NCBI RefSeq assembly: GCF_026619435.1
Contig: NZ_JAOVZQ010000001.1
Coordinates: 4,099,501 to 4,163,500, forward strand
Origin: Hoeflea ulvae
GTDB taxonomy: Bacteria > Pseudomonadota > Alphaproteobacteria > Rhizobiales > Rhizobiaceae
DNA: 64,000 bases
Direction of reading: 5' to 3'
Under the pieces are notes generated by a model. That model saw only the letters and a program-made list of their open reading frames with translations. It was not told the DNA's origin and did no database searches. Shown here in pieces: positions 45,039 to 53,873 of this stretch (position 1 is the stretch's first letter; each line of letters starts with the position of its first letter). The translations under genes and the position numbers were made by a program.

Positions 45039-45938
45039 TCAGCTCAGCAGGACGCCTTCATCCTTGGCCTTGTGACCCGGCTCGACATGGATGATCACCT
45101 GCACGCCTTCGACGGCCTGTTTCAGCGCCGTCTCCAGACGGTCGCAGATTTCATGCGAATGCTCGACGGACATTTCGCCATCGACCACGAGGTGGAATTC
45201 GACAAAGGACACCCGGCCCGCCATGCGGGTGCGGATGTCATGGGCTTCGATGGCGCCATCGGCTTCGGCCTTGATGATTTCGTGAATGCGCTGCTCATCG
45301 ACAGGATCAATCGCACGGTCCATCAGCCCGTCAACCGAGGAAGCAATCACCTTCCAGCCCTGCCACAGCACATTGACGGCCACGATCAGCGCCAGCAGCG
45401 GATCGAGCCGCGGCTCGTCGAAGAAAAGCGCCAGGCCGAGGCCAACAAGCACGCCAACGGAGGTAACCACGTCCGAGAGGATATGGTGCCCGTCGGCCTG
45501 CAACGCCGGCGACCGGTACCTGCGGCCAATGCGCAGCAACACCGCAGCCCATATGCCGTTGATCAGAGCCGCACTGCCATTGACCGCAAGGCCCAGCACC
45601 GGCGCCTCGATGCGTCTGGGCGCCATCAGCCCGCCGACTGCCTCATTGACGATCAGCAAGGCGGCCACGACGATCAGCACGCCTTCCAGAACGGCGGAAA
45701 AATACTCCGCCTTGTGGTGGCCGTAAGGATGACCGAGATCGGCCGGTTTCTGGGCGTAGCCGATCGCGACAAAGGCCGCCAGCGCCGCAATCACATTGAC
45801 GATGGATTCAAGCGCGTCCGAGTAAAGCGCGATGGAGCCGGTCAGATGCCAGGCAACGAATTTCAGCCCCATCACCCCGAAGGCCAGGGGAATGGACCAG
45901 AACGCCAGCCGGCGGATGGTTTTCGACGCCTGAGGCAC
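45039..45938 (-). CDS. Cation diffusion facilitator (CDF) transporter
   Basis: 299 residues, six membrane helices plus a C-terminal cytosolic domain (about 205-295). Helix 2 carries YSDALESIVN and helix 5 carries QADGHHILSDVVTSVGV, the metal-site residues; the signature GHPYGHHKAEYFSA between helices 2 and 3 is classic for CDF. In place of the second aspartate the motif has Glu (SDALE). It exports divalent cations (Zn2+, Fe2+, Mn2+ or Co2+) by proton antiport. Its start is only 5 bases after the cytochrome c stop, so it is in an operon with cytochrome c and trpE(G). Confidence 0.93.
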   Translation of the reverse strand: MPQASKTIRRLAFWSIPLAFGVMGLKFVAWHLTGSIALYSDALESIVNVIAALAAFVAIGYAQKPADLGHPYGHHKAEYFSAVLEGVLIVVAALLIVNEAVGGLMAPRRIEAPVLGLAVNGSAALINGIWAAVLLRIGRRYRSPALQADGHHILSDVVTSVGVLVGLGLALFFDEPRLDPLLALIVAVNVLWQGWKVIASSVDGLMDRAIDPVDEQRIHEIIKAEADGAIEAHDIRTRMAGRVSFVEFHLVVDGEMSVEHSHEICDRLETALKQAVEGVQVIIHVEPGHKAKDEGVLLS

Positions 45939-45943
45939 GCCGC

Positions 45944-46303
45944 CTAGCCCTGCAGCGATGCGATATAGGCGATGATCGCGTCAACCTGCTCGGGCGTGGC
46001 AACGAATTCGGGCATGTCGGGATGGCCCGAATAGATCCGCCCGTCGGAGAATGCCTCTTCCAGCGCATCCATCGGGAAACTGTCTGAAAGCTTGCGGAAC
46101 GGTGGGGCCTGCTTGTGCGGGCTGGCATCGGCGACACCGACCGCGTGGCACTTGCCGCAATTGACCTCGACCAGTTGCCGGCCCTGCTCGATCTCGTCGG
46201 GTTCCTGTGACGACGCCGGCGCCAGTCCCAGCGACAGCCAAAGCCCGATGGCCGCCAGCATCGCCGGCACAAACTCTGGTCCCGCCTTGTCGATTCCGCT
46301 CAT
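45944..46303 (-). CDS. Small c-type cytochrome
   Basis: 119 residues, exported. An N-terminal hydrophobic stretch ([20 protein letters not shown]) acts as signal peptide or anchor; the haem motif is NCGKCHAVG (about 49-57) and the axial methionine is probably in SGHPDMPEF. The tail [13 protein letters not shown] is the usual last helix of class I cytochrome c. Its start overlaps the trpE(G) stop by four bases (46300-46303), and the CDF gene follows. Electron partner unknown. Confidence 0.92.
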   Translation of the reverse strand: MSGIDKAGPEFVPAMLAAIGLWLSLGLAPASSQEPDEIEQGRQLVEVNCGKCHAVGVADASPHKQAPPFRKLSDSFPMDALEEAFSDGRIYSGHPDMPEFVATPEQVDAIIAYIASLQG

Positions 46304-48495
46304 GCCGCTTCCACCTTGCTCCTGCGCGCCAGATGCGCCACCACATTTTCGATCATCCGCATGCCAGCATCCTGCCCCAGCGTCATGATCGATTCCGGGT
46401 GAAACTGCACCGCCGCGACCGGCAGGCTCTCATGCTCGATCGCCATGATCACCCCGTCATCGGTTTCCGCGGTAACACGGAATTCCTTTGGCAATGTGGC
46501 GTAGTCGGCAAAAATCGAGTGATAGCGTCCGACCGTGACTTCCTTTGCCAGACCGGAAAAGATGATCCCGTCGGGCAAGACCCGGATCCGCGCCGGTTTG
46601 CCATGAACCGGCACCGCCAGCTCGCGCAAATCCCCGCCAAAACTCTCGGCCAGCGCCTGCAGCCCGAGGCAGACACCGAACACCGGAAGTTCGCGGGCAA
46701 GCGTCTTCTTGATGGTTCCGGCGCAATCAAAGTCCTGCGGCCGTCCCGGTCCGGGCGACAGCACCACCAGATCAGGCGAAACCCGGTCGAAAACAGCATC
46801 GTCGACCGGAGCGCGCACCGTGGTGACCCTGGCGCCGGTCTGGCGGAAATAATTGGCCAGTGTGTGGACAAAGGAATCCTCGTGATCGACCAGCAGGATC
46901 GAGACCCCCTCGCCCACCTTGGCGGTTACCCGGCCGGCGGCGCCGGCATTGCCCAGCCGCGCGTCGCGAATGGCCGAAAGCATGGCGGAAGCCTTGAGTT
47001 CGGTCTCGGCTTCCTCTTCCTCCGGGTTTGAATCAAACAGCAGGGTCGCCCCGGCGCGAACTTCGGCAATGCCGTCCTTGATACGGATGGTCCTGAGCGT
47101 CAGCCCGGTGTTCATGTCGCCATTGAAGCTGACCATGCCGACCGCCCCGCCATACCAGGCGCGCGGGCTCTTCTCGTTGTTTTCCAGAAACCGCATCGCC
47201 CACAATTTCGGCGCACCGGTCACCGTCACCGCCCAGGCGTGGCTCAGAAATCCGTCAAATGCGTCCATACCGTCGCGCAAGCGGCCCTCGATATGATCGA
47301 CAGTGTGGATCAGCCGTGAATACATCTCGATCTGGCGGCGGCCGATCACCTTGACCGAGCCCGGCTCGCAGACCCGGCTCTTGTCGTTGCGGTCGACATC
47401 CGAACACATGGTGAGTTCGGACTCGTCCTTCTTCGAATTGAGCAGTTTGAGGATCTGTTCGGAATCCGAGATCGCGTCATCGCCACGCTTGATCGTTCCC
47501 GAGATCGGGCAGGTCTCGATCCGCCGTCCATTGACCCGGACAAACATTTCCGGCGAGGCGCCGACCAGATATTCCTGGTTGCCGAGATTGATGAAGAACG
47601 AATAGGGCGACGGATTGATGGTTTTCAGCCGCCGGCTGATCTCGGACGGTCGCGCTTCGCACCGCTCGAAGAAGGTCTGCCCCGGCACCACTTCGAACAG
47701 ATCGCCGCGCTTGAAGCTCTCCTTGGCGCGCTTGACCAGTTCCGCATATTCGCCCGGTGTGTGATCGCCGCGCGGCGGAATGCTGCCCGCCGGCTTGAAC
47801 GGCTCTGGCACGATTGTCGCGTCGCGGCCCTCGGTGGTCACCCCGTCGAGCGCGAAGTCGTAGCGGTCGATCCAGGCCTTGGCCGCATGGTGATCGACCA
47901 CCAGGATTTCATCTGGAAGGAAAAGCAGCAGATCGCGCTGTTCCTCGTCCCGGGTCAGTTTCTGCGGCACCGAGTCGAACTGGAACGCCAGGTCATAGCC
48001 AAAGGCGCCGTAAAACCCGATATTGCCGTCTTCCGCCGAATGGAACAGGTCGACAATCACCCGCAGCACCGAAAACACCGTTGGCGCCCGCGAGCGCTCT
48101 TCCTCCGAAAACACCCGGTCGGGCTCGGCGATGGCGATCTCGATGCACTGCGGGCTCTGATCGGTGAAGGCGAATTCCGCATGCCCGTCCAGCCGGCTGG
48201 CCAGGATCGTCAGCAAGGCCTCGCCGCGGCCGTTATAGGCCTCGATGCTGAGCTTGCGCCCATGCGAGGCGATGCCCAGCGGCGGATCGACGATCGCCGT
48301 GTCCCAGCGGGTGTAACGGCCCGGATATTCGTAATTGGAGGAAAACACCGCGCCGCGCCGGCTGTCGAGCGCATCGATATAATCCGAGATCGCATCCGCG
48401 TAAGGGGTTTCGCGGCGGCGCCGCGTCACCTGCACACCGCCGCGCGTCCGATACTGCGCAGCGTTGTCTGAAAGTACCGTCGTGCCCATTTTCAA
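46300..48495 (-). CDS. trpE(G): Fused anthranilate synthase, TrpE-TrpG
   Basis: 731 residues, making anthranilate from chorismate and glutamine in tryptophan synthesis. The N-terminal ~510 residues are component I ([67 protein letters not shown]). The C-terminal ~200 residues are the glutaminase: [17 protein letters not shown], nucleophile Cys in [11 protein letters not shown], and VQFHPESIM. This fusion is typical of Rhizobiales. The start could be the ATG at 48495 or 48489. A Trp leader peptide and terminator lie upstream; a cytochrome c gene overlaps the 3' end. Confidence 0.96.
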   Translation of the reverse strand: MKMGTTVLSDNAAQYRTRGGVQVTRRRRETPYADAISDYIDALDSRRGAVFSSNYEYPGRYTRWDTAIVDPPLGIASHGRKLSIEAYNGRGEALLTILASRLDGHAEFAFTDQSPQCIEIAIAEPDRVFSEEERSRAPTVFSVLRVIVDLFHSAEDGNIGFYGAFGYDLAFQFDSVPQKLTRDEEQRDLLLFLPDEILVVDHHAAKAWIDRYDFALDGVTTEGRDATIVPEPFKPAGSIPPRGDHTPGEYAELVKRAKESFKRGDLFEVVPGQTFFERCEARPSEISRRLKTINPSPYSFFINLGNQEYLVGASPEMFVRVNGRRIETCPISGTIKRGDDAISDSEQILKLLNSKKDESELTMCSDVDRNDKSRVCEPGSVKVIGRRQIEMYSRLIHTVDHIEGRLRDGMDAFDGFLSHAWAVTVTGAPKLWAMRFLENNEKSPRAWYGGAVGMVSFNGDMNTGLTLRTIRIKDGIAEVRAGATLLFDSNPEEEEAETELKASAMLSAIRDARLGNAGAAGRVTAKVGEGVSILLVDHEDSFVHTLANYFRQTGARVTTVRAPVDDAVFDRVSPDLVVLSPGPGRPQDFDCAGTIKKTLARELPVFGVCLGLQALAESFGGDLRELAVPVHGKPARIRVLPDGIIFSGLAKEVTVGRYHSIFADYATLPKEFRVTAETDDGVIMAIEHESLPVAAVQFHPESIMTLGQDAGMRMIENVVAHLARRSKVEAA

Positions 48496-48536
48496 ACTCC
48501 GTTTGAACCGGTCCGGACTGTCGGGTCGGGCGGATC

Positions 48537-48576
48537 AAACAAAAAGCCGCCGGACCTTTTCGGTCCCGGGCGGCTT
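48537..48576 (-). terminator. trp attenuator terminator
   Basis: On the minus strand AAGCCGCC...GGCGGCTT, containing the inner GGGACC/GGTCC arms, forms a long hairpin followed by TTTTTGTTT. It lies between the leader peptide and trpE(G) and is the transcription terminator used when tryptophan is abundant. Confidence 0.9.
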
Positions 48577-48611
48577 GTTGATCTTAAACGCGCATGCGTG
48601 GTCAAGGCCGC

Positions 48612-48659
48612 CTAGAAGCGAACCCACCACCAATTGTTCTGTGCCACATGCATCGTCAT
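48612..48659 (-). CDS. trpL: trp operon leader peptide
   Basis: A 15-residue peptide, MTMHVAQNNWWWVRF, with three consecutive TGG codons near the end. Ribosome stalling at these codons when tryptophan-tRNA is scarce allows the downstream antiterminator to form. The layout (three Trp codons, then a strong terminator, then the fused trpE(G)) matches the rhizobial trpL system, in which the peptide itself was also reported to act in trans. Start ATG is at 48659; another ATG two codons later is possible. Confidence 0.9.
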   Translation of the reverse strand: MTMHVAQNNWWWVRF

Positions 48660-49098
48660 GAGAAAGCTCTTAGCCCAGCACGGCAGTTGCTTCAAGGGGA
48701 GTTGCGTATTTCAGCCTGCATCGTCATTGAGACCGGGCCGCAATGCGCAGCCCGATGCCCGAGGATCGGCTGTTGAAATCAACACCCGGCGGCCCTCTCG
48801 CGACAGCAGCGTACAGTGTCTCCGGCAGGCTTGACATCGTCCCTGCCATGCCCCACATTTTAACCATGAAGTTGCATCGGACCCATATTGCTCGTTTTTT
48901 CAGGGCTTTTCCCATCGCGGAAATCTTACCCTCGGTTCGGTGACCTGCGCCCCCGGACCGCGGGGTATGATTTGCGGGACTTTCTTCCTGTCTGACAGGA
49001 CTTCGAGCCCTCCGCATCCGGCGTAACAATTCAACAAATCTCCAGAACCCTCCCCCGTGGTCGAGCCACCGGGTCAACATCAATGCGTGGACACTTCA
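48660..49098. other. Intergenic region between the trp leader and the Rnk-like gene
   Basis: About 440 bases. It must contain the divergent promoters of trpL-trpE(G) (leftwards) and of the Rnk-like gene (rightwards). The open frames here have no family-like features. No tRNA, repeat or terminator was recognised. Confidence 0.4.
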
Positions 49099-49506
49099 AT
49101 GCTGCAGAAAAGCCGGCGCAAGCCCAGAATTACGATCAGCGAAGGTGATTATGAACGGCTTGGCAATCTGGTCACCGCCTATGAAAAGCGCGGTCTCGAG
49201 ATTGCGGCAAGCCTGGCCGAGGAACTCGACCGCGCGCGCATCGTCAGCGACACATCCATCGCGGCCGGCATTGTACGCATGGGATCGACCGTCAGCTATG
49301 TGATCGACGGCGATCACGGCAAGAAGGTGGTTCTGGTCTACCCCGCCGACGCCAATATCGAGGAAGGCCGCATCGCCATCACCACCCCGGTCGGCACCGC
49401 CCTGATCGGCCTGAAAGCCGGTCAGTCGATCAGTTTCGCCGCGCGCAACGGCCAGATCCACGACCTCACCGTCACCGAGGTGAGCCCCCCGGCAAGGGCA
49501 GAGTGA
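49099..49506 (+). CDS. Rnk/GreA-like transcription elongation family protein, copy 1
   Basis: 135 residues from the ATG at 49099 (a GTG at 49057 is less likely). An N-terminal Rnk-type helix pair (ISEGDYERLGNLVTAYEKRGLEIAASLAEELDRARI) is followed by a GreA/GreB C-terminal-like domain (MGSTVSYVIDGDHGKKVVLVYPADANIEEGRIAITTPVGTALIGLKAGQSISF). Rnk regulates nucleoside diphosphate kinase levels in E. coli by binding RNA polymerase; this homologue probably binds the polymerase secondary channel. A second related gene follows after 146 bases. Confidence 0.87.
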   Translation: MLQKSRRKPRITISEGDYERLGNLVTAYEKRGLEIAASLAEELDRARIVSDTSIAAGIVRMGSTVSYVIDGDHGKKVVLVYPADANIEEGRIAITTPVGTALIGLKAGQSISFAARNGQIHDLTVTEVSPPARAE

Positions 49507-49558
49507 TCCATGACCGCTTTTTCTCACCCCTCGGGAGTTCTTCTGCTCAACGGATCGC

Positions 49559-49592
49559 CTCCCTGCACCGGGTCCTGTCCGGTGCAGGGGAG
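49559..49592 (+). other. Hairpin between the two Rnk-like genes
   Basis: CCCTGCACCGG (49561-49571) and CCGGTGCAGGG (49579-49589) make an 11-bp perfect stem with a 7-base loop. No T run follows, so it is not a normal terminator; it may be an mRNA processing or stability element between the two genes. Confidence 0.5.
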
Positions 49593-49652
49593 CCGGACAT
49601 TCCCGATTTGATTTAGCGCCGTTTGCACAGGCGGCGCGACCGGAGATCCGCC

Positions 49653-50123
49653 ATGTGGAACAACCAGCCCTGTATCCTGACCAGCAAGGACTTCACCATC
49701 CTCGAGACCATGTATCAGCGCCGCCACCTTCTCGGTGACCGCGTGCGGCTGCTGCTCAAGCAGAAGCTCGACGCAACGACCGTGGTGTTTGCCGAGGACA
49801 TCGACGACACCATCGTCACCCTCAACAGCCGCGTGCGCTACCGCATCAGCGGCCACGAGCCGCAGACCGCGATCATCACCCAGAGCCCGATGGGCGGGGT
49901 GGTGGGCCAGAGCCTGTCGCTGGAAACCGTGCGCGGCATGGCGCTGCTCGGACTGCCCGAAGCGGCCGAGTGGGCGCTGCCGGCGCGGCCCGGCGAGGCG
50001 CCCGAACGCATCGAGCTGCTTGCGGTGCAGTTCCAGCCCGAAGCCGCGCGGCGCGAACGCCTGGCCCGTGAACTCGCCCGCCCGGCACTTCGGCTGGTGC
50101 ATGACGCCACTCTGGGCCGATAA
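49653..50123 (+). CDS. Rnk/GreA-like protein, divergent copy 2
   Basis: 156 residues from the ATG at 49653. The order is as in copy 1: helical part (LTSKDFTILETMYQRRHLLGDRVRLLLKQKLDATTVVFAEDI) and a GreA-C-like beta domain (LNSRVRYRISGHEPQTAIITQSPMGGVVGQSLSLETVRGMALLGL), but the Gly-rich loop is degenerate and the C-terminus carries an extra ~35 residues (PERIELLAVQFQPEAARRERLARE). It probably shares the fold but not the exact role of copy 1. Confidence 0.78.
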   Translation: MWNNQPCILTSKDFTILETMYQRRHLLGDRVRLLLKQKLDATTVVFAEDIDDTIVTLNSRVRYRISGHEPQTAIITQSPMGGVVGQSLSLETVRGMALLGLPEAAEWALPARPGEAPERIELLAVQFQPEAARRERLARELARPALRLVHDATLGR

Positions 50124-50207
50124 GCCCGGCATCGTCACGATGCAGCCGCAGCAGCAAAGGCCGCCGGACAGTCTCAACGCCCGCGGCCTCAGCCCTGCAT
50201 GAGCAGG

Positions 50208-51017
50208 TCAGGCATTTTCGACATTGATGCGGCGCCAGATTGCCTCCGACAGCGAATAGGCCGAAAACAGGAAGAACCCTGCCCCGGTGGCGCCCAGCAG
50301 CCAGGCGCCCAGCGGCAGATCGGCGATGAAGCCGAGCGCATCGGCCAGGCTGGCCCGGCCTTCCTCGCCCGCCAGACCATGCCGGAACAACAGGAAGGCG
50401 ATGACGAGAAAGATCACGCCGCGGGCGCACAGCCCACCGATCGCGGCCATGTCTATCCAGCGCATCACCGTCTCAGAGGCATCGATATGCTCGCGATATT
50501 TACCGGTGATCGCCTTCCAGATATGGGCGACGCCGACAATGGCGAAGATGGTGCTCAAAATCACCGACACCGGCCCGGCACCGATGAACCCGGCTGCGGT
50601 GCGGGCAAAGCCGTCGCTGGAGCTGCCCGACGACATCGCGCTGCCCCACCACAGCGAGAAGGTGTAGGCCATCAGGAAACCGTAACTGGCGGCAGAGCCG
50701 ATGAGACCGGCCCGCACCGCCAGGCCCTTCGGACTGATGCCGTGCTCATCGGTATCGAACACCGCCTGGACGATGCGCCAGCAGCAATAGCCCGCCAGGC
50801 TGACGATCAGCAGCGGCGCCAGAATGGCGCTTGCCGTCGACTGGGTGATGAAACGCACCGCATCCTTGGAATCGCCGCCGCTTCCGGTTGTCAGAGCGGC
50901 GCTGACGATGAACACCGCCAGCACCAGATAGACCACGCCGCGCGCGCCGTAGCCCAGCCGCGCAAAGGGCTTGAACCAGTCATGCCAGCTCGTCTGTGTG
51001 ACTGCATCAAGATTCAT
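50208..51017 (-). CDS. DUF1206 domain membrane protein
   Basis: 269 residues with about six membrane helices arranged as three DUF1206 repeats: FARLGYGARGVVYLVLAVFIVSAAL, GLAVRAGLIGSAASYGFLMAYTF and AAIGGLCARGVIFLVIAFLLF each start with a Gly-x-x-x-Arg-Gly pattern. The family is an integral inner-membrane protein of unknown function. Its start overlaps the PAP2 gene stop by 4 bases (51014-51017), so the two are cotranscribed. Confidence 0.9.
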   Translation of the reverse strand: MNLDAVTQTSWHDWFKPFARLGYGARGVVYLVLAVFIVSAALTTGSGGDSKDAVRFITQSTASAILAPLLIVSLAGYCCWRIVQAVFDTDEHGISPKGLAVRAGLIGSAASYGFLMAYTFSLWWGSAMSSGSSSDGFARTAAGFIGAGPVSVILSTIFAIVGVAHIWKAITGKYREHIDASETVMRWIDMAAIGGLCARGVIFLVIAFLLFRHGLAGEEGRASLADALGFIADLPLGAWLLGATGAGFFLFSAYSLSEAIWRRINVENA

Positions 51018-51760
51018 GACTTGTCCTCGGGTTCGATCGGAACGCGGCTGTGATGTTTGAGAAAATGCAGGATCAGCCAGGAAAGGCTTGCCCAGGCTGC
51101 GCCCAGCGCCCAGCCGGCGGCAACGTCGCTTGGCCAGTGAACCCCGAGATAGACCCGGCTGACGCCGACGATGACGGCCACGAACACCGCCACCGCCAGC
51201 ACGTAGATCCGCGCCCGGCGGTCGGTGAGAAATCCGATCACCAGGGAGGCCAGTGTCAGATAGGCGACCGTCGTCACCATGGCGTGGCCGCTGGGAAAGC
51301 TCATCGTGTGGACGGTGTCCATGTGATCAACCAGATCGGGCCTCGGCCGTCCGTAATATTGCTTGAGTGTCTGGCTGAGCAGGGCGCCTGACCCGACGGC
51401 CAGCACCGCATAGACCGCAGCGCCATAGCGCCGGGTAACAATGAAGAAGCCGGCGACTGCCGCAAGCGTCAGGATGATCAGCGGATAGCCCCCGATCGAG
51501 GTGACCTCGACGGCGGTTTCCTGCAGCCAGGGCGGCCCCAGCGGCGTGGACGGATCCCCCGGCGCCCGCAGGCTCAAAAACAGCATCTCGTCGAATTTGC
51601 GGATTTCGCCCTCGGCCATTTCCTCGGCGATCTCGATGAAGGCATAGACACCCAGCGTCAGCGTCGCAAACAGCGCCACCGGCAGCCGGTGGGCATTGCC
51701 GTTACGAATGCCGCGGACGAGCCATGCGGTCACGCGGTTGGTTTTCAGGAATGTCCTCAT
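51014..51760 (-). CDS. PAP2 superfamily phosphatase
   Basis: 248 residues from the ATG at 51760 (the frame extends to 51892 without family features). The three PAP2 motifs are seen: KQYYGRPRP (KxxxxxxRP), PSGHAMVT (PSGH) and SRVYLGVHWPSDVAAGW (SRxxxxxHxxxD). Six membrane helices surround them. Such enzymes dephosphorylate lipid phosphates such as undecaprenyl pyrophosphate or phosphatidate at the periplasmic face. It is the first gene of the operon with the DUF1206 protein. Confidence 0.93.
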   Translation of the reverse strand: MRTFLKTNRVTAWLVRGIRNGNAHRLPVALFATLTLGVYAFIEIAEEMAEGEIRKFDEMLFLSLRAPGDPSTPLGPPWLQETAVEVTSIGGYPLIILTLAAVAGFFIVTRRYGAAVYAVLAVGSGALLSQTLKQYYGRPRPDLVDHMDTVHTMSFPSGHAMVTTVAYLTLASLVIGFLTDRRARIYVLAVAVFVAVIVGVSRVYLGVHWPSDVAAGWALGAAWASLSWLILHFLKHHSRVPIEPEDKS

Positions 51761-51945
51761 GCGATGCCCGGCCCCTTCTCGATATGCAAAGCTAAACCCG
51801 TCCGGCGCCGCTTCGTTCCACACAAAGGGCAGCACAGGGCGACAATCATGACAAATGCTTAATCTATCGGTCACCCCACGGAAAGGCGGCAAACGCCATC
51901 CTGACCGGGTTCAGGATCAAACAATCAACCACAAAGGGGAACCTC

Positions 51946-52722
51946 ATGGACCGTCCAACGTCATACCTTCTCATCACCGGTGTCACCGTCGCCGGCATCG
52001 TTGCCAGCGCCATCGCGGCCGAGGCCGCGTCGGGTTCGGTGTCGATTACCAAGAGCCGCGGCAAGATCTGCATGACCTCGAACGGTCTGCCCGATCACGC
52101 CACCGGCAGATTTCCGAATGCCGGAAATCCCAACCGGATCGCAGCGCAGTTCATCGAGGTCTGCGTCCCGGAGAATCCGGTCAAGACCTCCCGCGCCACG
52201 CCGTTGCGCGGCTCCACCGGCTTTGCGCTCAACGGCGTCATGATCCGCCCCGGCACCGCGGATTACTACGACCCGTCCTCACGGCGGGGCTTCAGCCGCA
52301 ATCGGGCCTCGGGCTGGCTGCTCGACGGCAAGGGCGCGGGCTCGATGCTCGGGCTTGATGCCAACAATGCCCATGTCGACAATCGCGGGCTGTATCATTA
52401 CCACGCCAAGCCGACCGGCTTTCTCAAGGGCAGGAACTCCAGCCTGATAGGCTTTGCCGCCGACGGTTTCGAGATCCATTATGTCGGCGCCAAAGCCCGG
52501 TCCGGCTACACGCTCAAGCCGGGAAACCGCAATGGCGGCCCCGGCGGCAGGCACGACGGCACCTATGTGCAGGACTGGCAATATACCGGCGGGTCCGGAA
52601 AACTAGACCAGTGCAATGGCGGCGAGCTCAACGGCAAACTCGTCTATTTCGTCACCGACAGCTATCCCTATTTCCCGCATTGCGCCTGGGGCAAGGTGAG
52701 CCGCGATTTCGGCAGACCCTGA
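51946..52722 (+). CDS. YHYH domain-containing exported protein
   Basis: 258 residues. A signal peptide is present (YLLITGVTVAGIVASAIAAEA, cleavage near AEA-ASG). The C-terminal half has the name-giving GLYHYHAKPTGF and the segments LLDGKGAGSMLGLDANNAHVD and LIGFAADGFEIHYVGA, with aspartates and histidines that could bind a metal. Function is unknown. It precedes an L,D-transpeptidase gene by 172 bases on the same strand, so a role in the envelope is possible. Confidence 0.88.
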   Translation: MDRPTSYLLITGVTVAGIVASAIAAEAASGSVSITKSRGKICMTSNGLPDHATGRFPNAGNPNRIAAQFIEVCVPENPVKTSRATPLRGSTGFALNGVMIRPGTADYYDPSSRRGFSRNRASGWLLDGKGAGSMLGLDANNAHVDNRGLYHYHAKPTGFLKGRNSSLIGFAADGFEIHYVGAKARSGYTLKPGNRNGGPGGRHDGTYVQDWQYTGGSGKLDQCNGGELNGKLVYFVTDSYPYFPHCAWGKVSRDFGRP

Positions 52723-52894
52723 CCCAGTATCATGCCCGGTTCAAACACCTTGATCCGGGCATCGCAGCAGCTTGCTGCGGCCCGTATTGCGCAACCGCAG
52801 CAGCTGATGCATCTTTCTGGCGTCTCGCGCGTTAACTTTCTGTCCGGCTCGCTCCCACGGCGTGCCGCCCTGCACAGAAAGAGGAAAACGAACG

Positions 52895-53869
52895 ATGGAC
52901 GCTATCCAGATTGGTCTCGCACTGACCGCCGCCTGCCTTGCCGCAGCAACGACAGTCGTCAAAGCCCGGGCCGAGACAATCGATGCCACGTCCATCAACA
53001 CCGCGACATTCAGCGGCGATCCTCTGCCCGAAGGCCAAAGCCCGCTGGCCGTGCGCGTGCAGATCCTGCTCGACCGGGCCGGCGCCTCGCCGGGCGTGAT
53101 CGACGGATATTCCGGTGACAATCTGGAAAAGGCCATCCGCGGCTTCGAAGAGGTCAACAGGCTGCCCGTCGACGGTCAGATCGACATGATGCTGTGGGAC
53201 ACGCTGCAGGCCATGGGCTCCGACGTCATCGTCAGCTACACCATTACCGAAGACGATGTATCAGGCCTCTCCGCCGACCTGCCCGACGATTATGCCGAGC
53301 TCGCCCAGCTCGACCAGATCGGCTTCACCAGCGTCGCTGAAAAGCTGGCCGAACGCTTCCACATGGATATTCAGTTTCTCTCCGATCTCAATCCCGGCAC
53401 CGAATTGTCGGCCGGGACGACGATCTACGTTGCCGATACCGGCACAGATATCGAGGCCGAGGTGGCGAGCCTTGTCGCCGACAAGAGCGCAGCGCGGCTG
53501 CTTGCCTATGACGCGACCAACACCCTGATCGCGATCTATCCGGTGACCATCGGCAGCTCCAGCACCCCGTCCCCGAGCGGCAGCCACACCGTGACCGCCG
53601 TCGCGGTTGATCCGACCTACAGCTACAACCCGGAAAATTTTGTTCAAGGCGACAACCAGGAACCGCTGACCCTGCCGCCGGGTCCCAATGGTCCGGTTGG
53701 CAATGTCTGGATCGATCTGTCCGAGCCAACCTACGGGATCCACGGCACGCCGGAACCCTCCAAGATCGACAAGACCAGCAGCCATGGCTGTGTCCGCATG
53801 ACCAATTGGGATGCCGGCGAGCTGGCGCATATGGTCAGCCAGGGCGTGACCGTCGAGTTTCGGGATTGA
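52895..53869 (+). CDS. L,D-transpeptidase (YkuD) with N-terminal peptidoglycan-binding domain
   Basis: 324 residues from the ATG at 52895. A signal sequence (GLALTAACLAAATTVVKARAET) precedes a PG_binding_1 domain (about 50-115; VRVQILLDRAGASPGVIDGYSGDNLEKAIRGFEEVN) and a catalytic YkuD domain (about 200-324). The nucleophile motif is HGTPEPSKIDKTSSHGCVRMTNWDA (HxxSSHGCxR). It forms 3-3 cross-links or attaches proteins to peptidoglycan in the periplasm. The extensin-like gene follows by 4 bases. Confidence 0.94.
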   Translation: MDAIQIGLALTAACLAAATTVVKARAETIDATSINTATFSGDPLPEGQSPLAVRVQILLDRAGASPGVIDGYSGDNLEKAIRGFEEVNRLPVDGQIDMMLWDTLQAMGSDVIVSYTITEDDVSGLSADLPDDYAELAQLDQIGFTSVAEKLAERFHMDIQFLSDLNPGTELSAGTTIYVADTGTDIEAEVASLVADKSAARLLAYDATNTLIAIYPVTIGSSSTPSPSGSHTVTAVAVDPTYSYNPENFVQGDNQEPLTLPPGPNGPVGNVWIDLSEPTYGIHGTPEPSKIDKTSSHGCVRMTNWDAGELAHMVSQGVTVEFRD

Positions 53870-53873
53870 TCCG

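Noticed and set aside
48724..49083. 119-codon minus-strand frame in the trpL upstream region
   Set aside because: No family features and biased composition; region more likely holds promoters.
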